NCBI GenBank assembly: GCA_963693365.1
Contig: CAVNZM010000003.1
Location: forward strand, 8,928,001-8,992,000
Source: Amoebidium appalachense
Lineage: Eukaryota; Ichthyosporea
Direction: 5' to 3'
DNA length: 64,000 bases
Translations under genes and position numbers: made by a program
Part shown: piece after piece, positions 23,105-34,154 of the stretch
How the letters are laid out: the number at the start of each line of letters is the position of its first letter
How positions within the stretch are numbered: the first letter of the stretch is position 1
Notes under the pieces: generated by a model
What the model saw: only the letters and a program-made list of their open reading frames with translations
Databases searched by the model: none
Told to the model about the DNA's origin: nothing

Positions 23105-24103
23105 GTATGTTGCACGTAGGTATCGAGGGTGTGAGTCTTCGTGGGCAGGGACTGGGTGTGAGTGATGATGTGTTACTCGAATTGGAGGAGGATTTAGTTG
23201 GTTTTAGCCGGCATTATATAGACGTATGGTTAGCTGATGGTAAGTTGAAGGCTGTTGCTTTGCTCGATGGAGGGGCTCAGCTTAATTGTGTGCATGCTTC
23301 GTTTATTCGTCGTTTTAATCAGGCCGGGGGGGAAATTCCTATTTTAGAATGATGCTTCTAGCACGGCCTTAGGTAGTGCTAATAATAGTAGTATTTCTGT
23401 TGAAGGTGTTTGTGTGTTGCCGTGTGAGATAGGTGGCCAGGCTATGCATATTGCTTGTTATGTGGTTAAGAATTTAGCTCAAAGTGTTTTGTTGGGAGCC
23501 CCATTTTTCCGTAGACATGTGAATGCTTTGTTTGAACGTACGAATGTTTTAGAATTGCAGTCCGGCGTTAAAATTAAAACCCATGATGGGCTCGACGGTT
23601 ATCAGTCTGGTGCTAGAACGGTAGCTGAAGTAGTAATCGAGCCTTATCAGTGCCAAACGGTACGTGTCCGGGCCGGCAATCATGTTAGGATAGGGGATTT
23701 AAGGGTTTTTACTCTGAAAACCCCATTTCAGGAGGTGGCTCAATGGACCCTTAGTAGGGTATGGCCGGATAAGACGATAGAAATAGAATTAGTGAACCCG
23801 GGCATCGAGCCTTTAGTGATTAGGTCAGGTGTTTCCGTCGGTAGTTTCACTAATGAGATTGGTAGTATAGAGGTCTCTCTTATTACCCAAAAGGAGGATG
23901 CCGGCTCGAAGGGTGACTCAGGAGGAGGGGTACAACTTTATTTAACGTTAGCCACCATAATGTCACCCGACACGATGGGGGGGGGGACCGGGACAGCACC
24001 GGTCCCACTCCCCCCGACCCCCAAGAGGAAGGAGGATCACCCCGGGTGTGAGATTGAATGTGCAAGCAGGGGGGGAGGGTGTTGGTCTAACCCGTGGATC
24101 TGA
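23105..24103 (+). pseudogene. Retropepsin-like protease region of the same LTR element
   Basis: From about 23105 the frame reads VGMLHVGIEGVSL and on to ALLDGGAQLNCVHASFI, a retropepsin active-site segment with DGG where DSG or DTG is usual. A +1 shift in a G7 run at 23326-23332 leads to the second half, with VLPCEIGGQ and SVLLGAPFFRRHVNALF, the flap and ILG-like segment of such proteases. It continues to a TGA at 24101. No reverse transcriptase follows, only AT-rich DNA, so the element is 3'-truncated. DGG may be a mutation or a subfamily feature. Confidence 0.6.
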
Positions 24104-24459
24104 CGGGTTCATCAGCAAAGGACGACCCCCATCCAAAAAACATTCATGATATCATAGATACCGAAATTCCAAAACAGATATTAGTCTAATATCGTTCTAA
24201 TATTAGGCGGGCGCCCATCCAATGTTTTCCATCCCGATACCCCTCCGGGATGGGGATGTAGATATTGCAGATGGGCGTATGGCATCCGGCATCCAATTAC
24301 ATATCTTTTGAGATAGTCAACGGTTATCTAAATGATATTAGATAGTTATCATAAAAGTTTCTGAAAACCTGAATATATCTGTTTTTTTCCGGATGAAAAA
24401 TGGATACCAAATGGATATGAAAGAACTTTTTGGATATCACAGAGATATACTATCCTCAT
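24104..24459. other. AT-rich DNA with GATATC-like motifs and short inverted repeats
   Basis: No gene. Contains an inverted pair around 24228-24250 (CATCCCGATACCCC / CCGGGATGGGG) and many ATATC/GATAT words shared with the array that follows. Confidence 0.5.
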
Positions 24460-25260
24460 ATACCTCCGCAATATCTAAATAGGCCCTTTCGGATATCTTG
24501 ATTATTTTTATACCCCTTTCCGATATTAGGACAGTATCCACAACGTTATCATTCTGAGATGTTGTGACATAATAGTACGATATCATTCCAATATCCTTTT
24601 CTGCAAATCCAGATGTATCCAATACTATAGCATAACAATATCATTCCGATATGTATTTTTTACTTTTCAGATATTAGTTTAGTCCCACGACTATATCATT
24701 ATGAGATGTTGTGACATAATTGTACGATATCATTCCAGTATCCTTTTCTGCAAAACCAGATGTATCCAATACTATAGCATAACAATATCATTCCGATATG
24801 TATTTTTTACTTTTCAGATATTAGTTTAGTCCCACGACTATATCATTATGAGATGTTGTGACATAATTGTACGATATCATTCCAGTATCCTTTTCTGCAA
24901 AACCAGATGTATCCAATACTATAGCATAACAATATCATTCCGATATGTATTTTTTGCTTTTCAGATATTTGTTTAGTCCCTCGAATATATCATTATGAGA
25001 TGTTGTGACATAATTGTACGATATCATTCCAGTATCCTTTTCTGCAAAACCAGATGTATCAATACTATATCATAACAATATCATTCCGATACCTATGTTT
25101 TACTTCTCAGATATTTGTTTAGTCCCATGAATATATCATTATGAGATGTTGTGACATAATTGTACGATATCATTCCAATATCCTCTTCTGCAACACCAGA
25201 TGTATCCCATACTATATCATCCCAATATCATTCTGATACCTATCGGGATATTTGTTCGCG
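24460..25260. repeat. 147-bp tandem array, about 5 copies
   Basis: The marker TGAGATGTTGTGACATAAT starts at 24555, 24702, 24849, 24996 and 25142, giving periods of 147, 147, 147 and 146. Middle copies are nearly identical and edge copies are diverged, the usual pattern for unequal exchange. The unit is AT-rich and full of ATATCATT words. No coding potential. Confidence 0.92.
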
Positions 25261-25997
25261 ATCCACGCAGATAGTAATATGAGATCTTTTGGCTCAAAAT
25301 AAGATACCGTTCCAATATCATTTTGTAAAAAGTGAATAAAGGGAGAGAAAATTAATTACTTTACATGCATACCTAATAGGCTACCCACATAAAAAAAATT
25401 TGAGGTGAAGCTAGCTAAGCAATCGTAATAGTGTGCGTTCATGGCCCGGGATCGGCCCATGGGCGCACACTCGAACGATTCCTTAAACGGATACCAAATG
25501 CCTAAACAAGTGGCCATGCACGATCTGATTATATACGGCTTCAAAATCGATTGCGCGTTTGATTGTGGGACATTTGGAAATCCTGGTTTTTGATTGGATG
25601 TTATTTGGGCGCAGCTCTCCGGCCAATCAAAAACATGCATTCGGTTGTGTGTACCATTCTGATACCCATCAGGATATCATTCAGGGGCCTGTTTATTTCC
25701 ATATGGCATCCTGTGTGCCCGCCAAGATATCGGAACGAGCGCTATCAAGGGAAAATAGATATCATTTAAACCAGCAAACACCACTAACGTACACAATCAC
25801 TGAGTATCCAAATGGGCACATAGTAGTCTGGATAATACATAGCATGTTTATAAATAAAATGACCCATTGACCCACACGTGTAGCTTATCTATTGGGCCTC
25901 CGACCACCTGGTCACACAAAGGGCAAGTTAACGTTAACTGTCTGTTTATGACCTATTACTTCGTTCCCTCGTACCACCATTTACGTATATTACAATT
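25261..25997. other. Intergenic AT-rich DNA, no gene recognised
   Basis: Contains diverged array edge sequence, an inverted pair TTTTTGATTGGAT / CCAATCAAAAA around 25588-25631, and no ORF with recognisable motifs. Confidence 0.5.
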
Positions 25998-27122
25998 TTA
26001 CTCTTGTTCTTGCACAGCTTCTCCCTGTGCCATGAATAGCTCTTGGGCACGGTCGTGAAAACCACACAATTCCAGGGTCGACGGAAACTCAAAGTTGTCA
26101 AGTGTGCCGCCCTTCTCGTTAATGAACCCTGGGAGGTATTCTCCCATGTCGATTGGGGTGCTTCTATGCAGGCTGAGGTTGGCATCCCTTGTGGTCATGA
26201 AACGGTATATGGCTGCCCAAAGTTCCTGCTCCCTCTCTTTCAAAAGCCCTTGGAAGACCCTGTTGACCTCTGCTTTAGTGTCAGGGTGCGACCAGTCAAT
26301 TCGCGTGGGGGGCAGCACGGTTTCCCATTTGGCTTGCACATAAAACCACTGATTTTTAGTCCCCAACAATTGCCATTGTTTCACCTCCTCAAACCCTACT
26401 TCCACCACCGTTCCGTCATCCCAAGTGTAATTACACTTTCCTTGCTCCTTCAGTTCGCGTACAGCTGGCGAATTTTCCCGATTTAAAGCAAGGATGTTCG
26501 TGAGCCCGTCCATGTGTTCAAAGAAAGATTGTGCGAAACGAGTGCTAGCCGCTGTAGCTTCAGCTTGTTGCTCTGCAGTAGTAGACTGTGACATAACGTT
26601 ATCCCTCACCATCTTGTATGTATCAAGTGCAAGACGACGAGTTATGTTGCCATTTGGGACCGTCCAAAACGCCAGTATGAAACCCCCATGCATTGATTAC
26701 TTGTCGTTGCACCAGCTGGAGGGAGCGGTGGGTACGTTTTCCCTTGTCTGTGTTGCGGTATCCAGCCTGATTTGATCTTTTGCGGTACGCGTTCCATGCA
26801 GCCCGCTCAAAATCTGCGTCGGCATTTAAGGCCCACACCAGCTTTTGGTCAGGTTGGGAACACAATGGGATTGCAGTAGCACACCCATTTGATAGCCACT
26901 ATAACCTCTAAAATCCTCGCTGTGGGAGTCGGCGAAGTGTTGCGAGAGCAACCTGATGCCATGTTGCTTGCACAGATCACAGTAGCCTGGAGGGTGGCGA
27001 TCTTGAGCTTGAAATAGCTTATACGCACCATGACGATTCACGAAATAATCAGCGCGGGTGGTCACCATCTCTGACGTAAATGCACCACCAACATCAGTCC
27101 CAATGTACGCTGCATTTGCCAT
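25998..27122 (-). pseudogene. Unrecognised protein gene with C2H2-like motif, two frame breaks
   Basis: The ATG at 27122 starts MANAAYIGTDVGG and runs about 95 codons, including CDLCKQHGIRLLSQHFADSH, a C-x2-C-x12-H-x4-H zinc-finger-like pattern. Near 26855 the frame changes by one missing base. The next open block reads QKLVWALNADADFERAAWNAYRKR. At 26686-26690 a run of five G (minus strand) restores a third frame with one extra base, continuing through EVNRVFQGLLKEREQELWAAI to a Gln/Glu-rich end and TAA at 25998. Joined length is about 370 residues with even composition and no low complexity, so it was a real gene. I do not recognise the family. It may be a recent pseudogene, or an intact gene with assembly errors. 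Confidence 0.6.
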
Positions 27123-27590
27123 TTCAAATAGACAGTGTCTTTTCGCGTTTCACAGGTGCCACGTTACGTACATGTGTGCTGCTGGCGCCGCTGAGTGCAC
27201 GTCTGTGCCGCATCGAAGCGTGGCCGGCCTGTCCGCCGCAGCGAGCGGCTCATGATTAAGCCAATCACAGCAGCATGGAATATGAGCAGGCGCTGTCGGA
27301 TTGGTTACTTATAGAGTTTTTGTTCCATATTTGGTATCACCACACGGAGGCGTTGCAAATATGGTTTTTGCATGTAGTTTGCTTTGCTTGGTCACTGTGC
27401 TATTCTTAATTGACAACCCTCGCCTAGGTAAGTAGTGTTAAAAATTTTATTATTTATTGTTAATGAGCATAGGGAAAGTAGACTTGAATTTGTACATACC
27501 TAAGACGCGGCCACCTGATGAGCCTCATCCGCTTTCCATGAGGCGTGCAAAAACAAATTCACATGTCAGTTGCGCCCGTTAGATAATCTT
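27123..27590. other. Upstream region of the minus-strand gene
   Basis: No gene seen. GGTTACTTATAGAG at about 27300 is a weak TATA-like candidate on the plus strand; nothing on the minus strand is convincing. Confidence 0.35.
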
Positions 27591-27765
27591 CTTGTGATCA
27601 TTATGATGACCGTATGGATATTGGTATGTGATCATTATGATGATCGTATGAGGCATAGAATGATATCACTATGATGATCGTATGGGGGGTATAACTAGCG
27701 ATCCTTATGGTGGTCGTATGGGGCTTTAATGATGACCACTATGATGATTATAGAGGCCATTAACA
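27591..27765. repeat. Degenerate approximately 40-bp repeats (GATCATTATGATGATCGTATG)
   Basis: Five imperfect copies of a GATCAxTATGATGATCGTATG motif, spaced about 25-42 bp apart. Each holds a partly palindromic core. Confidence 0.7.
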
Positions 27766-27893
27766 CGATCACTGGGGCATCCACGCATATGTACACTGCA
27801 GTTGGTTATGTATTGTCACTCTGTTTTTATTATTCACTGAATAACCCTAACCCTGCCATCGTTACCTGTAGGATCTATACACCTAGACACGTG

Positions 27894-27947
27894 CAGGGGG
27901 GGGGGGGGGGTCGTAGTGGGAAGGAGGGAAGACAGGGGGGGTTGGGT

Positions 27948-27979
<32 letters not shown>

Positions 27980-28151
27980 GGGAGGGGCCGGGGGAGGGGG
28001 GGGGGCAGACACGTACGTTTTGTAACGCTCGTTCATCTCGTTGAGTGAGTCCTTTTTTATAATGTATTTCCGTTCATATATTTACACATAATCGCCACAT
28101 TCATTTACCTAAGGGTCGCCATGATAAACACATGGCCGGCTTATCATTGAT

Positions 28152-28229
<78 letters not shown>

Positions 28230-28364
28230 GAGAGACACACACACATATGCACACACACGGTGCATTTCTTCCCTCCCATTCCCTCTCCACAGAGCACACA
28301 CACACACACACGTGCACACATGCACACACACGGTGCATCCGCCCCCCCCTTCCCTCTCAACCGA

Positions 28365-28431
<67 letters not shown>

Positions 28432-28445
28432 AAAACAAACAAAAA
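27894..28445. repeat. G runs followed by (CA)n blocks
   Basis: G runs at 27896-28008 and (CA)n at about 28156-28225, 28300-28335 and 28370-28426. The His-Thr and Cys-Val reading frames here are repeat artefacts. Confidence 0.95.
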
Positions 28446-28688
28446 AGAAGAAAAAAAAGGAGCGGAAGAATCCTTGTTTCTCGTATTTTACCAGCACGTA
28501 AGCAAGTATTTTATTCATTCACAATACATTGTTAGGTATGTGTAGTATATTATGGTGGTATTATTTTTTAAATTTACAATATGGTGTCCACGTTCCCAAT
28601 ATATCGTTATTGTCGACCAACTATGATGGTAGTATAATGCTATGATGACAATTTGTGCCGCATGATGCGTTACTTATAAGCATCGAGT

Positions 28689-29762
28689 TTTTTCAATAAC
28701 TACCCACAGAGTAGCTTCTACCATGAGAAATTCGCCACACATTATAAGGGGGGATGGTGAATGTGCCCCTGGAGTACGAGGGTCACACGAAAAAAACACA
28801 ACGTTGTAGCTCGTATAGAACCCCCCTTGTAGCATAGTATATGTCCATGTGTTACCTAAACATTATTGGGTTTTTCAATAACTACCCACAGAACAGCCTC
28901 TAGCACGGGAAATTTACCAAAACGTTTATGGGGGGGATGGTGAATGTGCCCCTGCATTACGAGGGTCACACGAAAAAAACACAACGTTGTAGCTCGTATA
29001 GAACCCCCCTTGTAGCATAGTATATGTACATATGTTACCTAGACATTATTTGTTTTTTCAATAACTACCAACAGAACAGCCTCTAGCACGAGACATTTAC
29101 CACAAAGTTTATGGGGGGGATGGTAAATGTGCCCCTGGAGTACGAGGGTCACACGAAAAAAACACAACGTTGTAGCTCGAATAGAACCCCACTTGTAGCA
29201 TAGAATATGTACATGTGTTGCTTACACATTATAACGGTTTTTTCAATAGCTACCCAGTAGAACAGCTTCTAGCACGAGAAATTTACCACACAGTTTATGG
29301 GGGGGATGGTGAATGTGCCCCTGGAGTACGAGGGTCACACGAAAAAACACAACGTTGTAGCTCGTTTAGAACCCCCCTTGTAGCATAGTATATGTCCATG
29401 TGTTACCTAGACATTTTTGGTTTTTTCAATAACTACCCACAGAACAGCCTCTAGCACGGGAAATTTACCAAAACGTTTATGGGGGGGATGGTGAATGTGC
29501 CCCTGCATTACGAGGGTCACACGAAAAAAACACAACGTTGTAGCTCGTATAGAACCCCCCTTGTAGCATAGTATATGTACATATGTTACCTAGACATTAT
29601 TTGTTTTTTCAATAACTACCAACAGAACAGCCTCTAGCACGAGAAATTTACCACAAAGTTTATGGGGGGGATGGTAAATGTGCCCCTGGAGTACGAGGGT
29701 CACACGAAAAAAACACAACGTTGTAGCTCGAATAGAACCCCACTTGTAGCATAGTATATGTA
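28689..29762. repeat. 183-bp tandem array, first block (6 units)
   Basis: The marker ACGTTGTAGCTCG occurs at 28801, 28984, 29167, 29352, 29535 and 29718, a period of 183-185. Units 2 and 5 share CCCTGCATTACGAGG and GGGAAATTTACCAAAACG. Units 3 and 6 share GGTAAATGTGCC and AATAGAACCCCACTTG. The array therefore repeats at a higher order of three units (about 550 bp). Confidence 0.93.
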
Positions 29763-30060
29763 CAGTATGCGTCCACGCATAACATACCGCCCCGACAAGG
29801 GTCGAGGTCGTTATGTCAAATTTTAATTAGTATCTAAAAATAGGCTCCCAGAGCCCGTCTCGATTATGTTCCCCCCCCCCCCCCCCCCCCCCCCCCCCCG
29901 CCCGCCCTCCCGCCCGCCCAGGAGGCCACACTGGGCCTCTCCATCGGGCGGGGAATCCGCGAACCGCTAAATGACATAAATATAGTAGTAAACAAATAGT
30001 AAATTGATCAAATGAATGAATAAACAAAGAATACTTATACTAGTTCCTTTTTGAGATGGT

Positions 30061-30163
30061 GAAAAAAAAAAAAAAAGGGAAATTCGGAAGAAAAAAAAAC
30101 TTTGAAAAAAAAAAAAAAAAAAAAGAAGCTGAAAGCGTGAAAGCCTATGTGTGTGTGTGTGTG

Positions 30164-30262
<99 letters not shown>

Positions 30263-30325
30263 AAATCTAAATCAGTACTTGAAAGTCTAGCATTTAGTAC
30301 ATCAAGTCCCCCCCCCCCACCCCCC
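30061..30325. repeat. A runs, (GT)n block and C run inside the TA-flanked element
   Basis: A15 and A19 runs at about 30063-30123, (GT)n at about 30166-30260 and C runs at 30308-30330. Confidence 0.95.
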
Positions 30326-30416
30326 CTCCCCTCCTCCCCAACCCGCTAAATAAGTAAATATAGAGGAAATCAATAAGTAATTGATTCAAATAATAATAAA
30401 AACATACTAAATTTTT

Positions 30417-30439
30417 TCAAGGGGACCAAACCAAAAAAG

Positions 30440-30473
<34 letters not shown>

Positions 30474-30923
30474 CAACTCATACAAACAAGGACGTACTAG
30501 TCTTTCTGCTCCCTCACACCTTACTCTCACACCACGAATTTGGCACCACACACCTACACGAGTAAGAGGCAACCCCTCCCCCTTCGCCTCATACAAATCC
30601 GTATTCAGGGTTTCATCAAGCTCCAAACCATTACCGTAACTCACACGGAAAAGACTCAGCGATTCCGCGCGTGTGGGGGCTCTGCGGCTCTCTAAACTCT
30701 CCATGTGCGAGCGCAATTGTGCTTTTGCCGTTTCGGCTTGTGCAATTGCACGTGTGGTTGCGTTGTTGATTGTGTTGTTTGCGTTTACAAAACCCTCAGA
30801 AATGATTGCTTGGGCTTCTTGGGTAGTTTCCTGAAACTTGTCTGTGGCCTCATTTACTGTGTGCAGTGCACTATCCAACGCCCCAAGTGCAGCTGCCTGC
30901 ACCTGGACTACTGGCTTGGTCAT
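30417..30923 (-). CDS. Ala/Gln-rich helical ORF inside the TA-flanked element
   Basis: 168 codons from the ATG at 30923. The first 85 residues are an Ala/Gln/Thr-rich amphipathic helix or coiled coil (for example FQETTQEAQAIISEG, RAIAQAETAKAQLRSHMESL). A mixed region with LSLFRVSYGNGLELDE follows. The last 25 residues are translated (GT)n and are not credible. No transposase, zinc finger or other motif is recognised. It may be a captured host fragment or an accessory protein. Confidence 0.4.
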
Positions 30924-31349
30924 GATCGGTGGGTTTAATATGCATTCAACCTGCCTATATGACTAGGATGTAAAAACTAGCTATACAAGACTGCTTCGAA
31001 CTAGTTGGGGCCTTCGTATGTTTCTGCTCGTTTATCGACATAGTCGGCCACATGAGTCCTTTGCATACCATGCGATGGGCGGCCGCCGCCTATCATTGGC
31101 CCTGCCGAGCTTTGGGCGGTCGTTGAAATCACGGCGAACCACTTTTTTGTCTGGGAAAGAGATCGAAATACTAAAGATAGGGGGTCTAAACTGACCAGAT
31201 AAACCCGATAATTCGTCCTACTATGTATAGGACCCCTTGGTGCGCTAACATAATCCCGAAAAATGACCGAGGTCAGTATGTTAAGATTTTTAAAAATCGG
31301 CGTCGACGTTATGTTGTGCGCGGAGTATGTTACGCGCGGACGCATACTG

Positions 31350-32095
31350 TACATGTGTTGCTTACACATAATAACGGTTTTTTCAATAACTACCCAGTAG
31401 AACAGCTTCTAGCACGAGAAATTTACCACACAGTTTATGGGGGGGATGGTGAATGTGCCCCTGGAGTACGAGGGTCACACGAAAAAAACACAACGTTGTA
31501 GCTCGTATAGAACCCCCCTTGTAGCATAGTATATGTCCATGTGTTACCTAGACATTTTTGGTTTTTTCATTAACTACCAACAGAACAGCCTCTAGCACGA
31601 GAAATTTACCACAAACTGTATGGGGGGGATGGTGAATGTGCCCCTGGAGTACGAGGGTCACACGAAAAAAACACAACGTTGTAGCTCGTATAGAACCCCC
31701 CTTGTAGCATAGTACATGTCCATGTGTTACCTAGACATTTTTGGTTTTTTCAATAACTACCAACAGAACAGCCTCTAGCACGAGAAATTTACCACAAAGT
31801 TTATGGGGGGGATGGTAAATGTGCCCCTGGAGTACGAGGGTCACACGAAAAAAACACAACGTTGTAGCTCGAATAGAATGCCCCTTGTAGCATAGTATAT
31901 GTACATGTGTTGCTTACACATTATTGGTTTTTTCAATAACTACCCACAGAACAGCTTCTAGCACGAGAAATTTACCACACAGTTTATGGGGGGGATAGGG
32001 AATGTGCCCCTGGAGTACGAGGGTCACACAAAAAAAACACAACGTTGTAGCTCGTATAGAACCCCCCTTGTAGCATAGTATATGTACATATGTTA
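31350..32095. repeat. 183-bp tandem array, second block (4 units)
   Basis: The array continues in phase after the insertion. The unit at 31380-31500 matches the unit at 29230-29350 (CCCAGTAGAACAGCTTC), which continues the three-unit higher order. Confidence 0.93.
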
Positions 32096-32642
32096 GGGGG
32101 GGGGTTTACACACTTTTTATTGCGTGGACATTGCCGGAGGCCCAGCCACATTCGACGGCCTACTGCGTTTTCCAGCACAGCCAATCAAATGCAGCCAGTG
32201 ACATATGTACATGCTAGGCAACAATGAGCGCCATCGTAGGATCTGACACCCCTATTACATATTATGGGTAAGCAGATGCTAGCATCGGTAGCTCCGACAG
32301 AAAGTTAAGGCACCGGATCACAATATCATACTGTGCAGCATTAATAAGGTGATCTAGGATAGTCATCTTAAAACGGATATATTGAGGAAGAGATGAAGAA
32401 AAGAGAATAAAACCGCCAATAACCTCCGGTTCTAATACATTAGCTAACAGGTTGCATTTATTGATAGATATGCAGCCGCGAGTAAACCGCCCCCCACACA
32501 TATTACACATACGAGCAGGAGACACCAGAAACCGATTACACCGCCAAGCCATAATCATCTTTGCGTTTTTACACCACACCACATTACGAATAAACGAATC
32601 TATGTATGAACGAGACTCTATAACCGTATCCGCCATATAGGC
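32096..32642 (-). mobile_element. 547-bp LINE-derived insertion with poly-C tail and 11-bp target duplication
   Basis: Flanked by TACATATGTTA at 32085-32095 and 32643-32653, which is a normal array sequence, so the empty site is known. On the minus strand the insert starts 6 bases before the ATG of a 124-codon ORF and ends in ...AAAAAGTGTGTAAAC9. It is a 5'-truncated retro-insertion of the LINE C-terminus plus 3' untranslated region. A C tail in place of an A tail is notable. Confidence 0.75.
32262..32636 (-). CDS. LINE C-terminal Cys-rich domain, intact 124-codon frame
   Basis: Starts MADTVIESRSYIDSFIRN and contains MAWRCNRFLVSPARMCNMC, GCISINKC and a Leu-rich end (TILDHLINAAQYDIVIRCLN). 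The Cys spacing and the downstream Leu-rich helix resemble the C-termini of the LINE remnants at 8654-9061 and 42281-42593. It begins at the insertion border, so the ATG may be fortuitous. It has no RT and is a fragment of a larger protein. Confidence 0.55.
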   Translation of the reverse strand: MADTVIESRSYIDSFIRNVVWCKNAKMIMAWRCNRFLVSPARMCNMCGGRFTRGCISINKCNLLANVLEPEVIGGFILFSSSLPQYIRFKMTILDHLINAAQYDIVIRCLNFLSELPMLASAYP

Positions 32643-32830
32643 TACATATGTTACCTAGACATTATTGGTTTTTCAATAACTACCCACAGAACAGCTTCTG
32701 GCAAGAGAAAATTACCACAAAGTTTATGGGGGGGATGGTGAGTGTGCTTCTGGAGTACGAGGGTCACCCGAAAAAAACACAACATTGTAGCCCGGATTGA
32801 AACCCCCCTTTTACCATTTACATCATATAT
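32643..32830. repeat. 183-bp array, last diverged unit
   Basis: One unit with more substitutions (ACAACATTGTAGCCCG) marking the array edge. Confidence 0.85.
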
Positions 32831-32951
32831 CATGCAGCATGTGTTACTTTCGCGTTGTTGGTTTCCTAGCACGAGATATTCAGCACACAGTTGGGGTTGT
32901 GGGGGCAGTGTACACCTACAATATCAGGGGTACCGCGCGGCAAAAACACCC

Positions 32952-32989
<38 letters not shown>

Positions 32990-33156
32990 CACGCGTGCGA
33001 TGGTGCACTAATTATTACGTCAACTAGGCAGGGTATAGCATCAACGTTATTATATGTGCTGCTGAGTTTCTTTGGTTGTACACCCGTCACCAGTCAATTT
33101 ATTGGTGTTGGCGCCCACCTAAGAATGTGCAATTATGCATGTCTGGTATTTGTCTA

Positions 33157-33207
<51 letters not shown>

Positions 33208-33752
33208 ACCGGGCCCTCCCCCCTCCCCCTCCCCCCGCCCCCCCCCTCCCCCCCCCCCCCCCTCCCCCCACCCCAGGCCTCCACACCACACACACACGCA
33301 CCGCACACACACACTGCTGCAGAGCTACATGGATGCCATCACCATCACACGTGACGACATTTAATTAGTATTGGTGATATTGTACCAATACGTAACGTAT
33401 ATTGGTAAGGTGGTGGTGGGTGGGGGGGGGGGGGGGGGTTCAACACAACCGAAACTGTCGGTGTTACAAGTGGTTCGGTCTTAGGAAGTTAGAACGGTGA
33501 TTTTTTAATTAATAGCGGGAAACAATATTATCCCCATTGCATATGGAGGGAACGAGGAGGGGGGAGGGGGGGGGGGGGGGGGGGGTTTCACAACGAATTC
33601 TTAATCGACTGTGCATAATAAATGTATATTGCACATGTAGCCTGAAAGATTAAAGTGAATGTGTGTATGTATATGTGCGAGTATATTTGTGTATGCAATA
33701 CATGTACAAGTATTAGGGATTGGTTCTTTGCGGGTTCAAAGAGTATATGAGT

Positions 33753-33788
<36 letters not shown>

Positions 33789-33836
33789 GTTTTTTTTTAA
33801 ATAGTTCCGTGTAACACCATGAAAGTTCCATATTTG

Positions 33837-33868
<32 letters not shown>

Positions 33869-34080
33869 GATATTGGGTCCATTGTGATTTGGATCAGATA
33901 GTTTATTGGTTTTTACGATGTCAATGTTGAGACGGGGTCGTAATCACTAAGCCCATGATGGATACTGATAGTCAACAGGTTGAAATATGTCAATGTATCG
34001 TTATTTAACATGCTTAACTTGTGTTTCCCGTACATGCAAAGCTGAGCCAAGTGTATACGTAAACCAAAAATACCCTATCA
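32831..34080. other. Homopolymer-rich intergenic DNA, possible exon pair
   Basis: Contains G runs (32955-32989, 33422-33438, 33560-33585, 33838-33866), a C run at about 33160-33207, and a T run at about 33754-33787. A weak candidate exon at 33094-33145 (AG before, GTATTT after, then poly-C) and a C-terminal exon at about 33322-33363 after (CA)n-CTGCAG follow the intron style of the SET gene, but phases do not join cleanly. Confidence 0.25.
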
Positions 34081-34154
34081 TGATGAGAATTAGATAAAAT
34101 TGAGAAGAAAAAAACCAAGTAGGGTATCACCTATTTTTTCTTTCCACTTGCCAC

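Larger units (their letters stand above)
29763..31349. mobile_element. DNA element with CAGT...ACTG inverted termini and TA duplication
   Basis: 1587 bp. The termini CAGTATGCGTCC...AACATAC match in 23 of 25 bases as inverted repeats (29763-29787 and 31325-31349). TA flanks both ends (29761-29762 and 31350-31351). Removing the element and one TA restores an exact 183-bp repeat unit (...TATATGTACATGTGTTGC), so this is a clean insertion into the array. The CAGT ends and TA target are those of the Tc1/mariner group. No transposase with a DDE/D motif is seen, so it is probably non-autonomous. Confidence 0.85.

Noticed and set aside
31001-31369. Minus-strand ORF at the right end of the TA-flanked element
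   Set aside because: It begins outside the element in array sequence, overlaps the inverted terminus and has no motif.
28689-32830. CRISPR-like array
   Set aside because: Units of 183 bp are repeated whole with no unique spacers, and the genome is eukaryotic. It is a tandem satellite.
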